Origin: Labyrinthula sp. Ha
Taxonomy: Eukaryota; Sar; Bigyra; Labyrinthulida; Labyrinthulaceae
Direction of reading: 5' to 3'
Length of the DNA stretch: 64,000 nucleotides
NCBI GenBank assembly: GCA_015227615.1
Contig: JAALGZ010000080.1
Span: 24,329 to 88,328 of the forward strand
A model generated the notes under the pieces. It was given only the letters and a program-made list of their open reading frames with translations. It was not told the origin of the DNA and made no database searches. Made by a program: the position numbers and the translations under genes. This document shows positions 46,898-58,859 of the stretch, piece after piece. Position 1 is the stretch's first letter, and each line of letters begins with the position of its first letter.

Positions 46898-47632
46898 GAC
46901 CCTGCCTTCATCTTTCCTAGATAAGTAATACAGTAGCCTGAAATAATAGATACCATAAAATAGTTAGGAACATAAAATAACGTAAGAGCAAGTATGTACA
47001 CCTTAAAGACCTTCCATTACAAGCCTGGGAAAGACAGATGACTGTTTACACCAAGATGTCCAGATCTTGAGAATGAATTTTCTTCGCCAAAACTACATTT
47101 TACTCTTATTTTTCATTACAACTTTCTTCCTATTTTGTTTTACCTTGAATAATAACATATATAGCTTTATTTGGCTCGATTAATAGAATGTTCAGATGAT
47201 TATAACTTCGTCTATCCGATTGAAAATTAAGAAAAATATATGTGAAAGGTTTAGTGCAGTATAAATATAACGCGGTTTTCTTATATATAGTTAATATTTA
47301 TCCCGTAGAATTCATACAACTAAATCAAGTATTTTAATATATATTATGTACTTAAGGAAATTAGACTTCCAGTTCGAGTAAAAATCTATAACGCTTGATA
47401 ACGCTATAATTAACTTTTAAATGTATACTTACCGCTGCTTAACTTTAATTGACATAGTTAGCACGTATATTTTCTTTTAAGATAGTTTTATTACTCTAGT
47501 GACGCATAGTTTAACTTGTCTTTGTATCTAGTTACAAAACATAGTGTGTAAATGGAAGAAATACTGAAAAGAGCTAAAGGGAAAACTGCCCAAAATCAGC
47601 ACAAGCTGCATTAAATTTATGGTTAAAGGAAA
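46898..47632. other. Intergenic; upstream region of the GCFC-like gene with a short uORF
   Basis: Right of the duplication the sequence is unique and AT-rich. A 20-codon frame (ATG 47552, TAA ending at 47614; starts MEEILKRAKGK) lies just upstream of the main ATG. If transcribed as part of the leader it would be an upstream ORF, 18 nt before the gene. Confidence 0.4.
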
Positions 47633-49462
47633 ATGTTCAAGAAACGAAAGAAAAGGACAGGAAGAAATAGCTCTAAAGCTCAGAATCAATTAAAAAATCC
47701 AACAATACAGCATGAACCATTTGGAGAAACTTTAAAAGAAAATTTTAAGACATACAAAAGAAAGCGAGTATTGACAGCTTTGCAATCTAGAACTGCTGAA
47801 GCACCAGCAACTTTTTCTTCACTCAAGCCAAACAAGGTACCAAATCAGCTTCCAAAAGAAATTATAGAAGAAGATAAAAAGTTTGACATTAACTCGTATA
47901 TGTCGGAGCTAAGACTAGACAGAAAAACACTGAAATCTACCATTGCAGATGTCGCACCAAAACGCACGTTGACTCCATTCGAAGAAAATATGCAAAATAG
48001 ACCAGAGAAAGAATTTCATTTTGAAGAAAATAGTGAAGATGAGGAGATTTTGGAGTGGGAAAATAAAATTATGGAAACTGCTGCAGCAAAGAAACGAACA
48101 TCTTTGAAACAGAATTTGTCCGACAAGACAACCTTCGTTAAGTTTAGTGAAAAAGTTGACCTTGAACCTGTTTTTGAAAATTTTTTGAACAAAAAAAAAC
48201 AAGTAGAGTTAGTTTTCGAAGAAACAGAGGCTGAAATAGAAAAAATTAAGAGAAATTTGGCTATGGATTCAGCAGGAAGTGAGACAAGTAATAGTCGGGT
48301 CATAGAAGAAAAAAGCAAGAAATACGAAATTTTTAAATCTTTTTGTGACAAAATCTCAAAGCTAACCAAAGAAGCAGATGAAACACAAATTTTTGATGAT
48401 TTTAATTCCCTGTTCTCCAAGCTCGAAGAATATTCGGAATTTGAGATGAACAAAAAAATAAAACATAAAAAGGATAATATCGGTCAGATTTTGTTAGAAT
48501 ACATTTCAGAATCTGAATCTTTATCAGAATCTACAGTTGAAATTAAAAAGTATCTTGAACAATCTGAATCTTTGAAAAAAAGAGCTCAAAAAGTTTTCTT
48601 TATGCTTGAGAAACCTAAATCACGATTTTCCAATGTAAGCGAAGAATTTATAGTAGAGAAGAAGAAAGAGATTATTGAAGTTAAACCTGTTCCTCGTGAA
48701 AAAATTAGTAACACTTTATCAAAAACAAAGAACATGTTTTCTGACTTTTCAAGTCTTGATTCTTTCTTAAGTGAACTCTCACAAGTGAAAACAAACCTAG
48801 AAGAAATTAAGTTAGTAGACGATTACTTTTTGAACATGGTGCTTATTTTCTTCTGGTATGATATCTTGTCTGATACTTTGATCCATAAAGATATATCTGC
48901 TGTTAGTATTAAAATATTTATGATTTATTTAAAGCTTCTTGAGAAATATGATGTTTCAAAATCTTTGAGATACAGTTTTATAAATGATTTTCTTAAAAAG
49001 GAATATTTTATATCTACAGAGGTACTTGAAAATAATGAGGTATTAATTTCTCTAATTAGCTGTCTTGCGGAAAATAATTTTATAGGAAAATCGTTGCTGA
49101 ATTTTTCGATTAAGGCAATAATAGAAGCAGTGGAAAAATATAAAAGCTCCTTTTTTTTAGGTACGTGTTTAATGGAGACCAAGAATAGTTTGCAGATATA
49201 TCAAGAAAGCATTCCTGAGGTTTTGAAGCTGTTGCAATTTTTAACAATTCTCTTTCCTATAATAAAAAACTTTATGGAAAAAAATACTTTTGAAAACTAT
49301 ATTGAATTGACACTGGAATTTTTTACTTATTTATCCAAACTGAAAAATATTCTAAATCAATTTCTTGAACCTAATGAACTCAAGAATAAAATTAAATTAT
49401 TTTCTCAGTACTTGGATTTACCATATATTCAATACTTTGAAGAACTAGAACAAAAAACCTGA
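47633..49462 (+). CDS. GCFC/PAXBP1-like protein (probable)
   Basis: 609 aa, ATG 47633, TGA. Features in order: a very basic start (MFKKRKKRTGR) like the MFRK-type start of PAXBP1/GCFC2; a region with RVLTALQSR; an acidic stretch followed by EEILEWENKIM at about 139-149, like the family's Asp-Glu-Glu-x-x-x-Trp-Glu-x-x-x-Ile motif; charged coiled-coil-like sequence (about 175-340); and a helical C-terminal half with LNMVLIFFWYDIL (about 400) where the GCFC domain has a Trp/Phe-rich helix. The family acts in the nucleus, in spliceosome disassembly (with TFIP11-type partners) or transcription. The C-terminal match is weak, so it may be only a remote member. Composition is Lys/Glu/Ser-rich; no intron seen. 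Confidence 0.5.
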   Translation: MFKKRKKRTGRNSSKAQNQLKNPTIQHEPFGETLKENFKTYKRKRVLTALQSRTAEAPATFSSLKPNKVPNQLPKEIIEEDKKFDINSYMSELRLDRKTLKSTIADVAPKRTLTPFEENMQNRPEKEFHFEENSEDEEILEWENKIMETAAAKKRTSLKQNLSDKTTFVKFSEKVDLEPVFENFLNKKKQVELVFEETEAEIEKIKRNLAMDSAGSETSNSRVIEEKSKKYEIFKSFCDKISKLTKEADETQIFDDFNSLFSKLEEYSEFEMNKKIKHKKDNIGQILLEYISESESLSESTVEIKKYLEQSESLKKRAQKVFFMLEKPKSRFSNVSEEFIVEKKKEIIEVKPVPREKISNTLSKTKNMFSDFSSLDSFLSELSQVKTNLEEIKLVDDYFLNMVLIFFWYDILSDTLIHKDISAVSIKIFMIYLKLLEKYDVSKSLRYSFINDFLKKEYFISTEVLENNEVLISLISCLAENNFIGKSLLNFSIKAIIEAVEKYKSSFFLGTCLMETKNSLQIYQESIPEVLKLLQFLTILFPIIKNFMEKNTFENYIELTLEFFTYLSKLKNILNQFLEPNELKNKIKLFSQYLDLPYIQYFEELEQKT

Positions 49463-49476
49463 AGTTCAATAGAAAA

Positions 49477-50685
49477 CTATAATGATAATATTTCACAAGT
49501 CCATTTATCCTCTTTATTAAAGTAACAATCCAAATACTTTTTAGACTCTTGAATTTGTTTAATCTCATTTTCATCCGTCAAATATCCAAATCTTATACTC
49601 ATTATTCTTGCCATCAAAGTAAATTCAGGATCTACTTTTTCCAAGGCGTCCCAAGTTAATTCAAAACCCTCTTTTTTTTTTGTAAGGCCTGAATTTACAT
49701 GTTCATCAACTTTTCTATCTCTAAATTTTTGCCATGTTTTCTCGGTTGGTCTATTTTCTAATTCACTCTTTTCTATAACATATTTTAATATTGTTTCTTT
49801 TTGCTGTATATCTTTTAAATCTTCTGTTCGAAAAGTAAATTCAGAATAACTTGAAACAAAACTATTATGCAAAACCCAATGTCTCAAAGCAACTTTCAAA
49901 GACGCTTCAAAATCACTTAATCCACTTTTACGAACTAAGCTTTTAAACTGCTTCATCTTTCCATCATAACTTTTTTCATTTATCTCAAACCCTTTGAATA
50001 AATCTGTATTACAAATATTTGAAACATAATATCTATATATATAATTTCCTCCATCTGCTCGACTATTAATCTGTTTTAAGGGATCCCGAATTACTTGAAA
50101 AATATGCTTATATCGAATAATTTTAACTTTTCCAAAATTCCAACCTTCTCGGGGGCAATATTTTTCATTAAATGCATTCGGCCAAGATGCTGATCCTTTT
50201 AATTTTAATGGGTAATCCATAACATTATCATGTGAAATTTTTATATTCAAGCTTTTAAACTGATCAACTAAGAAGGTTGTTCCAGATCTTCCAACTCCAG
50301 TTATTAAAAAAGATAATTCAACAGCTGAAGAGTTATATTCTTGTAGATCTCCCAACTTTGAGTTTTTTGAGTATGAACTTCTTTTATATATCTCGCTAAA
50401 ACTTTCAGTTGTAAAAGCGAAATTAGTTTCTGTATTTTCAAATACATATTTAGAAGACAAACTAAATGGTAAAATATCTTTTTCCAAAGAAGTTTTCTTA
50501 TGTTCATATCTTACTCTAGGAGATATTTCTTTCTTTTTAAAACCACCGTAAGAAGAGTAAGTAATAATCACAAGAAACAAAAACAGAAAAGAAAAGAATC
50601 GAATTCTGGTATAACGCTTTGGATAATCATTAACATTAGAATTCTTTGCATGAAGAAAACTTTCAGTTTCTCTTTCTCTTTGCAT
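49477..50685 (-). CDS. Membrane-anchored sulfotransferase (type II, Golgi-like)
   Basis: Transfers sulfate from PAPS to a carbohydrate or other acceptor, probably in the Golgi lumen. I use the ATG at 50685 (402 aa); the frame is open 18 codons further but begins only with TTG. A basic N-terminal tail of about 27 residues precedes a single hydrophobic segment (about 28-47, FFSFLFLFLVIITY), the type II pattern. The 5'-phosphosulfate loop GVGRSGTTF is at about 131-139 and the 3'-phosphate site VIRDPLKQINSR at about 198-209, with Arg200 and Ser208 in the expected places. Subfamily and acceptor cannot be told. The gene ends 14 bp from the stop of the convergent GCFC-like gene and is divergent from a broken paralog about 180 bp upstream (before an LTR insertion). 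Confidence 0.85.
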   Translation of the reverse strand: MQRERETESFLHAKNSNVNDYPKRYTRIRFFSFLFLFLVIITYSSYGGFKKKEISPRVRYEHKKTSLEKDILPFSLSSKYVFENTETNFAFTTESFSEIYKRSSYSKNSKLGDLQEYNSSAVELSFLITGVGRSGTTFLVDQFKSLNIKISHDNVMDYPLKLKGSASWPNAFNEKYCPREGWNFGKVKIIRYKHIFQVIRDPLKQINSRADGGNYIYRYYVSNICNTDLFKGFEINEKSYDGKMKQFKSLVRKSGLSDFEASLKVALRHWVLHNSFVSSYSEFTFRTEDLKDIQQKETILKYVIEKSELENRPTEKTWQKFRDRKVDEHVNSGLTKKKEGFELTWDALEKVDPEFTLMARIMSIRFGYLTDENEIKQIQESKKYLDCYFNKEDKWTCEILSL

Positions 50686-50864
50686 ATTTTTGAACTTCTC
50701 TTTCGTTAACTTAAAACTTCCAGAACTTTGGGAATCCAACTGGGTATATGTTAACTCAGATATTTAACTCATCACAGTTGTTTTGTTGTACTTTCAGTCT
50801 AGTTAAACTAGCTTATTCAATGGTAATAAATGGTAATCCCAGTTTTTCGAAATTCTTGACATGA

Positions 50865-52446
50865 ATGAAAGAATTAAATGATATAGTCAGACACTAAGCA
50901 GTCGAGTGTATGACTCTCTCCATACTGACTGTTTACACTTTACATAGTTATAATACAATATTACATTACCGCACAATTGGTGCAACTTTACATAATACAT
51001 TTTTACTAATACATAAGCACCGGAAACAACAGATCGTAAAACCTCAATATCTCAACAACTACTGGGAGTTAGAAAACGTTACTTATATAATTTTAAAGCT
51101 CTTTTCAAGCTCTTTCAGTTAATTTAATTTAATATACTTATCATCATATACATATAGACGATACGGACAATTATTTGTCTAACTGATATAAAAGAAGAAA
51201 ATACTACTCTATTGAATACTAACCAACCTCAAAAAGTGGTCCACAAGTCACATAATGAGTTTTATTTTTCCTTTATAATTCTTTTTTTGTTGTTTCTCCT
51301 ATTTTTGATTGGTTTCGAGATTTCTTCTCTTGGTCCTAATTCATCTGAAACAAGAGATGAAGAAAGTTAACAAAAAGGCAAGGGAAAAACTGATTATTTA
51401 TGTTCATTCTATAAACTAGTACAATCTGTAAATTCTGTGATGAACTTAACTGAAATTCTTCCCTTTGAGTTATCTTCTCCTTTCGTGTTTCCTAAAATAT
51501 ACACACATTCAGGTTTCACAACAGAAGATATTTGCAAAATTTACAGAAGAAGCTCATATTCAAAATATTCCCAATATGGAAAAATCATGAAGTATAGAAA
51601 ACATGCTATTGAACTTGATTTTCTAATCACAGGAGTAGGAAGATCTGGAACAACTTTTTTAGTAGAGGAATTTAAGAACTTGAATATTAAGATTTCACAC
51701 GATAACTTCATGAATCAAGCAGATAAACTAAAGGGATCAGCATCTTGGCCAAACGCATTTAATGAAAAATATTGTCCTCGAGAAGGCTGGAATTTTCCGG
51801 GCGTAAGAACAGTACGATACAAACATACTTTTCATTTGATTCGAAACCCTTTGAAACAAATAGTAGAGCTGATGGAGGAAAATTTGTGGATGGTTTTTTT
51901 CCTTCAATAATTTGTAACACAGATATTTTTAAAGGTTATAAATTGGAAAGTATGGAAGATCATGAGAAGAAAAACGAGTTTGCACAGAAACTCGAAAAAG
52001 AGGGATTGAACAAATTTGAAGCGTCTTTGAAGCTTGCATTAAGACATTGGGTTTTACATAATAGCTTTATTTCTAGTTATGCTGAATTTACTTTTCGTTT
52101 AGAGGATTTAGATAATCCAAACCAAAAAGAAGAAATTTTGAAAAAGATAATAAATTCTGCAAAAATAAAAGATAAACCTACGGAAGAAGTATGGGAAGAA
52201 TTTAGAAAGAAACAAGTTGATGAACATACCAATTCCGACCATACAAAAAAAATTGACAACTTTAAACTAACTTGGGAAATATTAGACCGGGTTGATGCAG
52301 ACTTTTCATTCATGGCAAAAATAATGAGCATTAGATTTGGCTACTTAACAGATGAACAAGAAATAAATAGAATTCAGGATTCAGGAAAATATTTCTATTG
52401 TAACTTTAATACAGAAAATAAGTGGACGTGTCGAATCTCTTCCTGA
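50865..52446 (+). pseudogene. Broken sulfotransferase paralog (LTR insertion, nonsense, frameshift)
   Basis: Before insertion the frame would start at ATG 50865 (MKELN...). A solo LTR splits it after the GATAT at 50880-50884 and the frame resumes at 51185. Then follow a hydrophobic anchor (FYFSFIILFLLFLL), a TAA at 51368-51370, the P-loop GVGRSGTTF near 51632-51658, and IRNPLKQI. A frameshift near 51860 (4 nt short of the intact paralog) comes next, then in the next frame NSRADGG... through to a stop at 52446. The remainder (IICNTDIFKGY, LRHWVLHNSFISSYAEFTFR, MSIRFGYLTDE) closely follows the intact gene at 49477-50685. Three independent lesions; domain order otherwise complete. Confidence 0.9.
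50885..51184 (+). mobile_element. Solo copia LTR with target-site duplication
   Basis: 300 bp, AGTCAGAC...GTCTAACT (imperfect inverted ends), flanked on both sides by GATAT (50880-50884 and 51185-51189), the 5-bp duplication expected for Ty1/copia integration. It differs from the LTRs at 58.5 and 63.3 kb at roughly a dozen positions, so it is an older insertion of the same family. It presumably arose by LTR-LTR recombination. Confidence 0.95.
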
Positions 52447-55400
52447 TAACGTTGTTTATTTTTAGTCTGGTTGCCTCGAAAGTAGAGATTAGGAAAAGGA
52501 ATCTTTCGTTATTTGTTCTAGAGTTTTAAGTTGAGTTCTATTCTATGGGATTAGGTCTTTCGGCATTAGTAGTTGTGCAAAGTATCTTTTCATCACCATA
52601 GTGTTCCATTTTTCAAAACTAGTACCAAAATTAAAACATGGTTTCACTCAAAGTACACCTCCTCTTAGGATTGAATGTTGTGAGAAACAATTAAGTGTTA
52701 TTCATGACTTTTTTATGTTCTGATTGGTTTTATAAAGTTCGTATTTTGGTTAGCGCGATAAAAATAACTTCATGCAAGATTTATACCTTTACAAGCGAAT
52801 TTTTGTTCCTGGAGGTTCTATTTTCACTACGGACAGGAAGACACATATTAATACAAACCCCATTAATCTGCCAGCAAGGAGTGGTAAGTATAGTTGTTAA
52901 GCTTTTCGTGGTGCATTTTTTTTATTAGCATTCTTTGATATTTAGTGTGGAGTGCTAGCCAGTATTGAGAAAGCTAAACAAAAACTAGTTCATTTTAAAA
53001 GCCATAGATGTGTAAGTATATGTATTTAGTTCATTGAGTAGTTTGGTATTAGTTATATAATAGGATCATACCTTCACTCAATTATTAAGAATATATATAT
53101 AAGATGAACTCAACTCAACAAGTTGGGCTCAAGAAAAAGGTAAGATATGCAGAAGCTAAATGAAAATGATAGCTAAGACAAATCCAAATAAATTTCTGAT
53201 GTTAGGTTCTGCAGGAAATTCCTACTTTCGAAGACTGCAAGTACTCAAGACTGGTTCTCGCTTTGATGTTTCTATCGACATTCTATGCAGCCGCGCGTTA
53301 ATAGAGACTGAACAAACTGTTTTAGTAGGGGCAAATTTTCTTACACCAGTATCAGCTTACACCATCCCAAAGAATCATAGCAAATGAGCGCTTTGCAACT
53401 GTTTCAATGAAATAAAAAGTAAGAGCAAGAATCAATGAAGAAATTAACTTATACATTCATGAAATATCTGGGAAATGGTTTTGCGCATCAAGCACTATTC
53501 CCTCAATGCTAATTTGACTATAGAGTATATGAGTAGGCTATACAAAATAAAACCGGAAAACAGGGGGAAACAGAGAAAATGAATATAACTGGGATTCCAA
53601 TAAACTGTAAAACCAAACCTTTTCTAAGCACGTTGTTTGATATGTTAGAAGAAGTAGTTACAGGCAGTTTGTATGCAGTTTCAGAAAGGTGAGATATATT
53701 TCTTGAATCGGTGATATTATTCTTATTTATATTTCGATTACGTAATGCTGTTTATGATGATGAAGAATATGCATAAGATAGAAGAAGTATCTCTATAGCA
53801 CTCATTGGGACAAGAGAATAAACAAAATTATTGTCTAATTTTCTTACTGCAAGAAATAGAAGCAGATTTCTATCAGGTATCGGAAGTATGAAAAAATCGG
53901 GATTACTGTCTTGAAGATAATTGCTGGAGATGTGGAGTTGCTACTCATCATACAAAATTAGGAGAAGATATATTTACCCCGTAGCAGTGATAGCTCCTGC
54001 ACTAGCAGTGGTTTTGACAATGTTTTTTGTAATAACCCTGGTTTAATGAGTGATACATCTTAATTGCCATAATAATAGTTTCTTGCTCTTAACACTTCAG
54101 CAAATCCTTCATGAATATTTTTGAATAAGTTAATCTCCAAGGATTTCCCAGAATTCCTTTTCAACTGATGCTCCCAATTAGAATCATCCTAGTCTTAAAT
54201 ATTTTTATGCAACAATATTGTTGGTTATAGTAAAGTAAGTTTTCGATCATCTATATTTTTTCTAATTTGTTTGTTGTCAAGAGCCAATAGTATCAGATAA
54301 ATTTCACAATAAGATATGATAATTTTATTAGCATAACGCTAAGTTTAAATAAATAAGAAGTACCGCATTTTATTATCTAAAAGATACCTCTTTCCGAACT
54401 GGTTTATCATTCTAAATTTTGTTTTGAGAGCTTGTTTAGATTCATTAATTTTTTTCAACTCGATCTGTGCAAGGTTACTTCTAATCCGCGAATTTATTAA
54501 CAGGGTAAGTTATTTCTTGATTATCTTCTTCGAGTACACAATGGTGATAGATTTCTTGTGGTTTCTCACTCTATTTTTCTTTCAGCTCACTTTAAACTGT
54601 TGGGAAGAGTTTTTCCTATGACGATTTGAACGATATAAGATGATATAGATTTGTTCAAATAATCTCTACAATCTATACAATATGGATAGAATGATTTTAT
54701 TTTATTCTAATTTATATTTAGGTGTTTCAAATGCAGTATTAAGCACTAAGTATTCGTACTCATAGAATGGGGATTTCAGGTTTCACATGTAAGTTATTTA
54801 ACTGCTATTTGTTAAACTAGTTAATTAATAAGTTAAATTCCAATGAACGAGAGCGGATAAATTAGATTATCCAAATAACCGGTTATTATTAATTAAATTC
54901 ATTAGGTAAGATACCATTATTTTCCAGCGATTTTATTCAAGAAATGTATTATTTGCTCATTTCCTGGATCTATTCTTGTCTAACCCTTGGATATGCTAAC
55001 CAAGCTCAATCGCGAAGCATTTAAATCTTCCAGTTGACTTTTTTCACTATCTTTTTACATTAAGAATAAATTTCTTACTATTAATAGTACTGTAATCCCA
55101 ACTATAGTAGTAACTTCTAAGAAATTCTCTTTGTTGATTTTTTGAATAAGTTGGTGAAATCTTCTGTATATTTTTTGACTGAAAAGCAAGGTAGTCAACC
55201 CCTGTCACATCGAGTGATATTTAGATACTCTCTTTTTTTAAGAAGTAATATTCATGAAAGCTCCTGAAGTATCTCTGTGAAATTCCAGAGATCAAGTAAT
55301 CACACTCAAGAAGATCTAAAGTCAATATAGAGCTAACTGAAGAAAAATTAGGAATATACTGATACTTCTTTAGTCACCTTTTGTTTTGCCAGCTCCATTA

Positions 55401-58400
55401 GGTCCAGAATATATACTTAATCTTAGCAAAATTTTCAAAATAAATTTAACCCATTGAAGATATACAATCCCACTTACAAACCACCTAAGGTTAGATATGT
55501 GTTAAGGGCGATAAAGCATATTGGGGTACAGAAAATACTGTCTCAAACATTAGTTGATGTTTTGAAAAGCTCCGAAGCAAACTATTTTGACCGACAGGTT
55601 TATTCAATAAGACTGAGAAGATCCTGAACAAATATTCAAAGTTTAATGGATAATTCCTTGGTGGAAAATTTCATCAAGTTTTACAAATATAAACTGAGTA
55701 CCCGACAAATTTATTAAAGTACTCTAGTTAAATGAATCTCTATAAGCAAACTTCATGGATATCCTGGGTATAACTTTTACCAATATATGAAAATAATAGG
55801 AATGTAGCTGGTGGTTCGAAAAACTAATAAGTATAAGAACTACCATTCATTTTATACAGGTCTAATCCTCTCAAAGTAACAAGTTATACAATTTTTGCAG
55901 AGTTTAGCATTAGCACTTGACCATCTTTTTGCTAAGTCTCTCGAGCAGGTAAAAAATAATCCAACAAACTGTTGAGGATTCAGATATAGTAAATAAAAAG
56001 TTTGAATGGAATTTATCTAAGAAATCTTTAAGAATCAAATACTTAGCCACTCTCTATGGCCTATAAATGCTTATTCGTGTTGCTGAAATATAATGAAAAA
56101 CATCATGCTCAATTTCCATATATAAATCTTAAATCAATACTTGTAAAAATTGGGAATCTATGAAATTTAACAAATAATCTGAATCTTCAAATATATCATG
56201 ACAAATCTATTCATAGATCGTGTAGTTTAAAACCCGAAGTTTGGAAGGAAAACTAACATCAAGGCTCAGTAAGAGCCAATAAAATACATATACAATCCCA
56301 ACAGCATAAACCACCTCATGCTTTCTTTTGTATTGAGGTATTGTCAAAGGTCAACTTAGTTAGAATAGCCGATTAGGAGTACAAATTTTCTCTTAAGAGC
56401 AAATGTTGGTTGTATTCAATTTAAGGCTAAAATATCCATTGTGGAAACACAAACAAGAATCCAAGCCAAAACCTAAAGATTGTAATCAGATAACAGGTAC
56501 TGTTCCTCTTTAGCAACTCTAATCGCAAATAAATGTTAAGTTATAATCTAATTTCTCTTCAACACAGGTCATAAAATCTGGTGATGGTGTATTTATAGGA
56601 AAAATGAAGCTATTTGCATAAAGTAATTTGATTTTGCTAACATCCTTATCCGATGTCCATTGGGGAAATAGAAGACCATATTTCTGGTTAACAACTACAG
56701 TATTGTAACTCTACAGTGCTCTATCTGTTATATATGATCGTTTATCTTAGCCAAGCTCTTTATTGAGTGAAATGTCTCTGCTTTAGTGTCACACTTAGAA
56801 TAAGAGAATTCACTTCCACTTCAATTGAATTCTTTTGTGTATTTTTAGCACGAAAATCTTTATGTTGGAGACGGAGTCTAACTATGAAAAAATCATCATC
56901 AGCAAGTTAACGCATTCCCTAGAGATTCTCTTTCACAATTATTTTCAGGTTCGAAGCCATTTTTCACACAATAAATTTACCGATACAAGTGGGTTCAATA
57001 GGGCAGTGTATATGTATTTTTTAGGTTTTGCAACCTGGTTGTGCTCTCATGAGTACTATAATACTATGTTGAATTATTTTGCTCTTAGCACTAGAACTAT
57101 TACCGGGAGATAAGGGTAAAATCAACATAGCAAAGAGTTAATTAGCAGAGATACTATTTACATTTTCCATAAAATAATTCCTATCGCCGAGTAATAAATA
57201 TATATAAATCACTGACTAACTACATCAGTATGGTCTTCCAGCTACATCCAACCTAATTTTTTTTTCAACTTCTTGCATACGATGATTCCTCTACCCAAAT
57301 ACTGTTTTATGTCAGTGTAGAAGAGAGCTTGCTATAGCTTCCCTGCTAAGAGAAAGTTTTGTCGATGTAATCAAGCCAGAATAAGCTTCCTTCGACCGAT
57401 TTAGAATAATAGAAGTAAGCGCGATCTCTGTCTATAAGTATGTCTTGGGTTGCTTGTCTCAACTCCTGCAAATGAAAATGAGTTTTTCTAGATAAGAAAA
57501 CCTAAGGGACTTTTAGAATAACTCATTTCTCAAATCAATTCTAACTTCATAAACCACTCTACCAACAATGTGATATCATAATTTACATATAAAATTATCT
57601 TAGGCCTTAAGCGGTAAAATTTGACATATAATAAGAACAGGAAGCAAACTAAGCCACCATCCTAAATTCAAAAATTCTGAAGAACTATGGTTGATCAATC
57701 AGAAACCTTATAAAGAATTTGACAAGCAAGCGATATTCTGACAACAGACATGCAGTTTCTATGGATGCTAAATGATATTGCAGGGAATCGTATAGAAAAT
57801 TAATCAACACCAATAATGGTTACTGAACATGAACTACTTTAACCTTCTTCAAATTAAGTGGAAATATGCTTTTACAGAATTTAACTACATAAGAGACATC
57901 ATTACTTAATATAAACTCACTCTCTAGTCTAACTGTAGACACAACTCCACCATGTGATAATTGCTCTTCTTCTCCTGGTATTACACAAGAGAGATAATGC
58001 TTCAAACCTATTTTATTAGCCCAGACTCACCCTGTTGCACGTAATAACATTTACAATTTGGTAGCAACAAACTTGGCCTATAGTAACACCCCAACCTGTC
58101 GGTAGCAAACTCATAAGCCGCCCACTCTTATTGCGAATAATGTTTGACTTCTCCGTAGAGCTCCAGTTGCAATAAACTTCTACACCGATCTTCATAACTT
58201 CATGCACAGTCTACTTAAATTCAACATATACGCAGATATCCAAGGATACATCTGCCTCAATCAGTACCTGTAAAAACATATAAAAAACTCACAACTGAAA
58301 AACTTGGATTTCTAGATGACACAGAAACAATCTTTCTTTTTCTCTTATCTCTCCAAGTATCTGGAACTCAATCTGACCTCACAACATCTTTTCGTTTAAT

Positions 58401-58551
58401 TGTGTTCATTTCCTTCAAACTGAAGAATATGTTGAGCACATATTCTGGGCAAATAGAATAACCTGAATATTAAACTACCGGTGCTTAACCTTTTTCAATT
58501 TGACCTATAAGATCTTTTTTAGTGCAAACAAATCATATTCAAAGCCACAGC
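52447..58551. other. 6.1-kb gene-poor stretch
   Basis: Stops in all frames; the longest frames (53160-53387 with ATG, 56835-57113) have no recognisable motif. The 53160-53387 frame (75 aa) is the least unlikely small gene but has no support beyond an ATG. No repeat or RNA gene recognised. The right edge is the 5' LTR of the young copia element. Confidence 0.45.
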
Positions 58552-58851
58552 AGTCAGACACTAAGCAGTCGAGTGTACGACTCTCTCCATACTGACTGTT
58601 TACACTTTACATAGTTATAATACAATATTACATTACTGCACAATTGGTGCAACTTTACATAATACATTTTTACTAATACATAAGCACCGGAAACAACAGA
58701 TAGTAAAACCTTAATATCTCAACAACTACTGGGAGTTAGAAGACGTTACTTATATCATTTAAAAGCTGTTTTCAAGCTCTTTCAGTTAATTTAATTTAAT
58801 ATACGTATCCTCATACATATATAGACGATACGGACAATTACTTGTCTAACT
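58552..58851 (+). repeat. 5' LTR of the young copia element
   Basis: 300 bp, AGTCAGAC...GTCTAACT. Ends defined by comparison with the solo LTR and its 5-bp duplication. A TATATAG near 58818-58824 is the only TATA-like word close to the gag start. Confidence 0.95.
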
Positions 58852-58859
58852 TGGTTGCG

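Noticed and set aside
7268-51370. Possible reassigned stop codons (TAG in the eL20-like frame, TAA at Glu, TGA at Trp in SRPBCC-like frames, stops in ROCO)
   Set aside because: SF3B1 (968 codons), the kinase, the sulfotransferase, the GCFC-like gene and 1,262 codons of copia contain no internal stop of any type, use TGG for Trp, and end normally with TAA, TAG or TGA. Lesions are confined to frames with other signs of decay or duplication.
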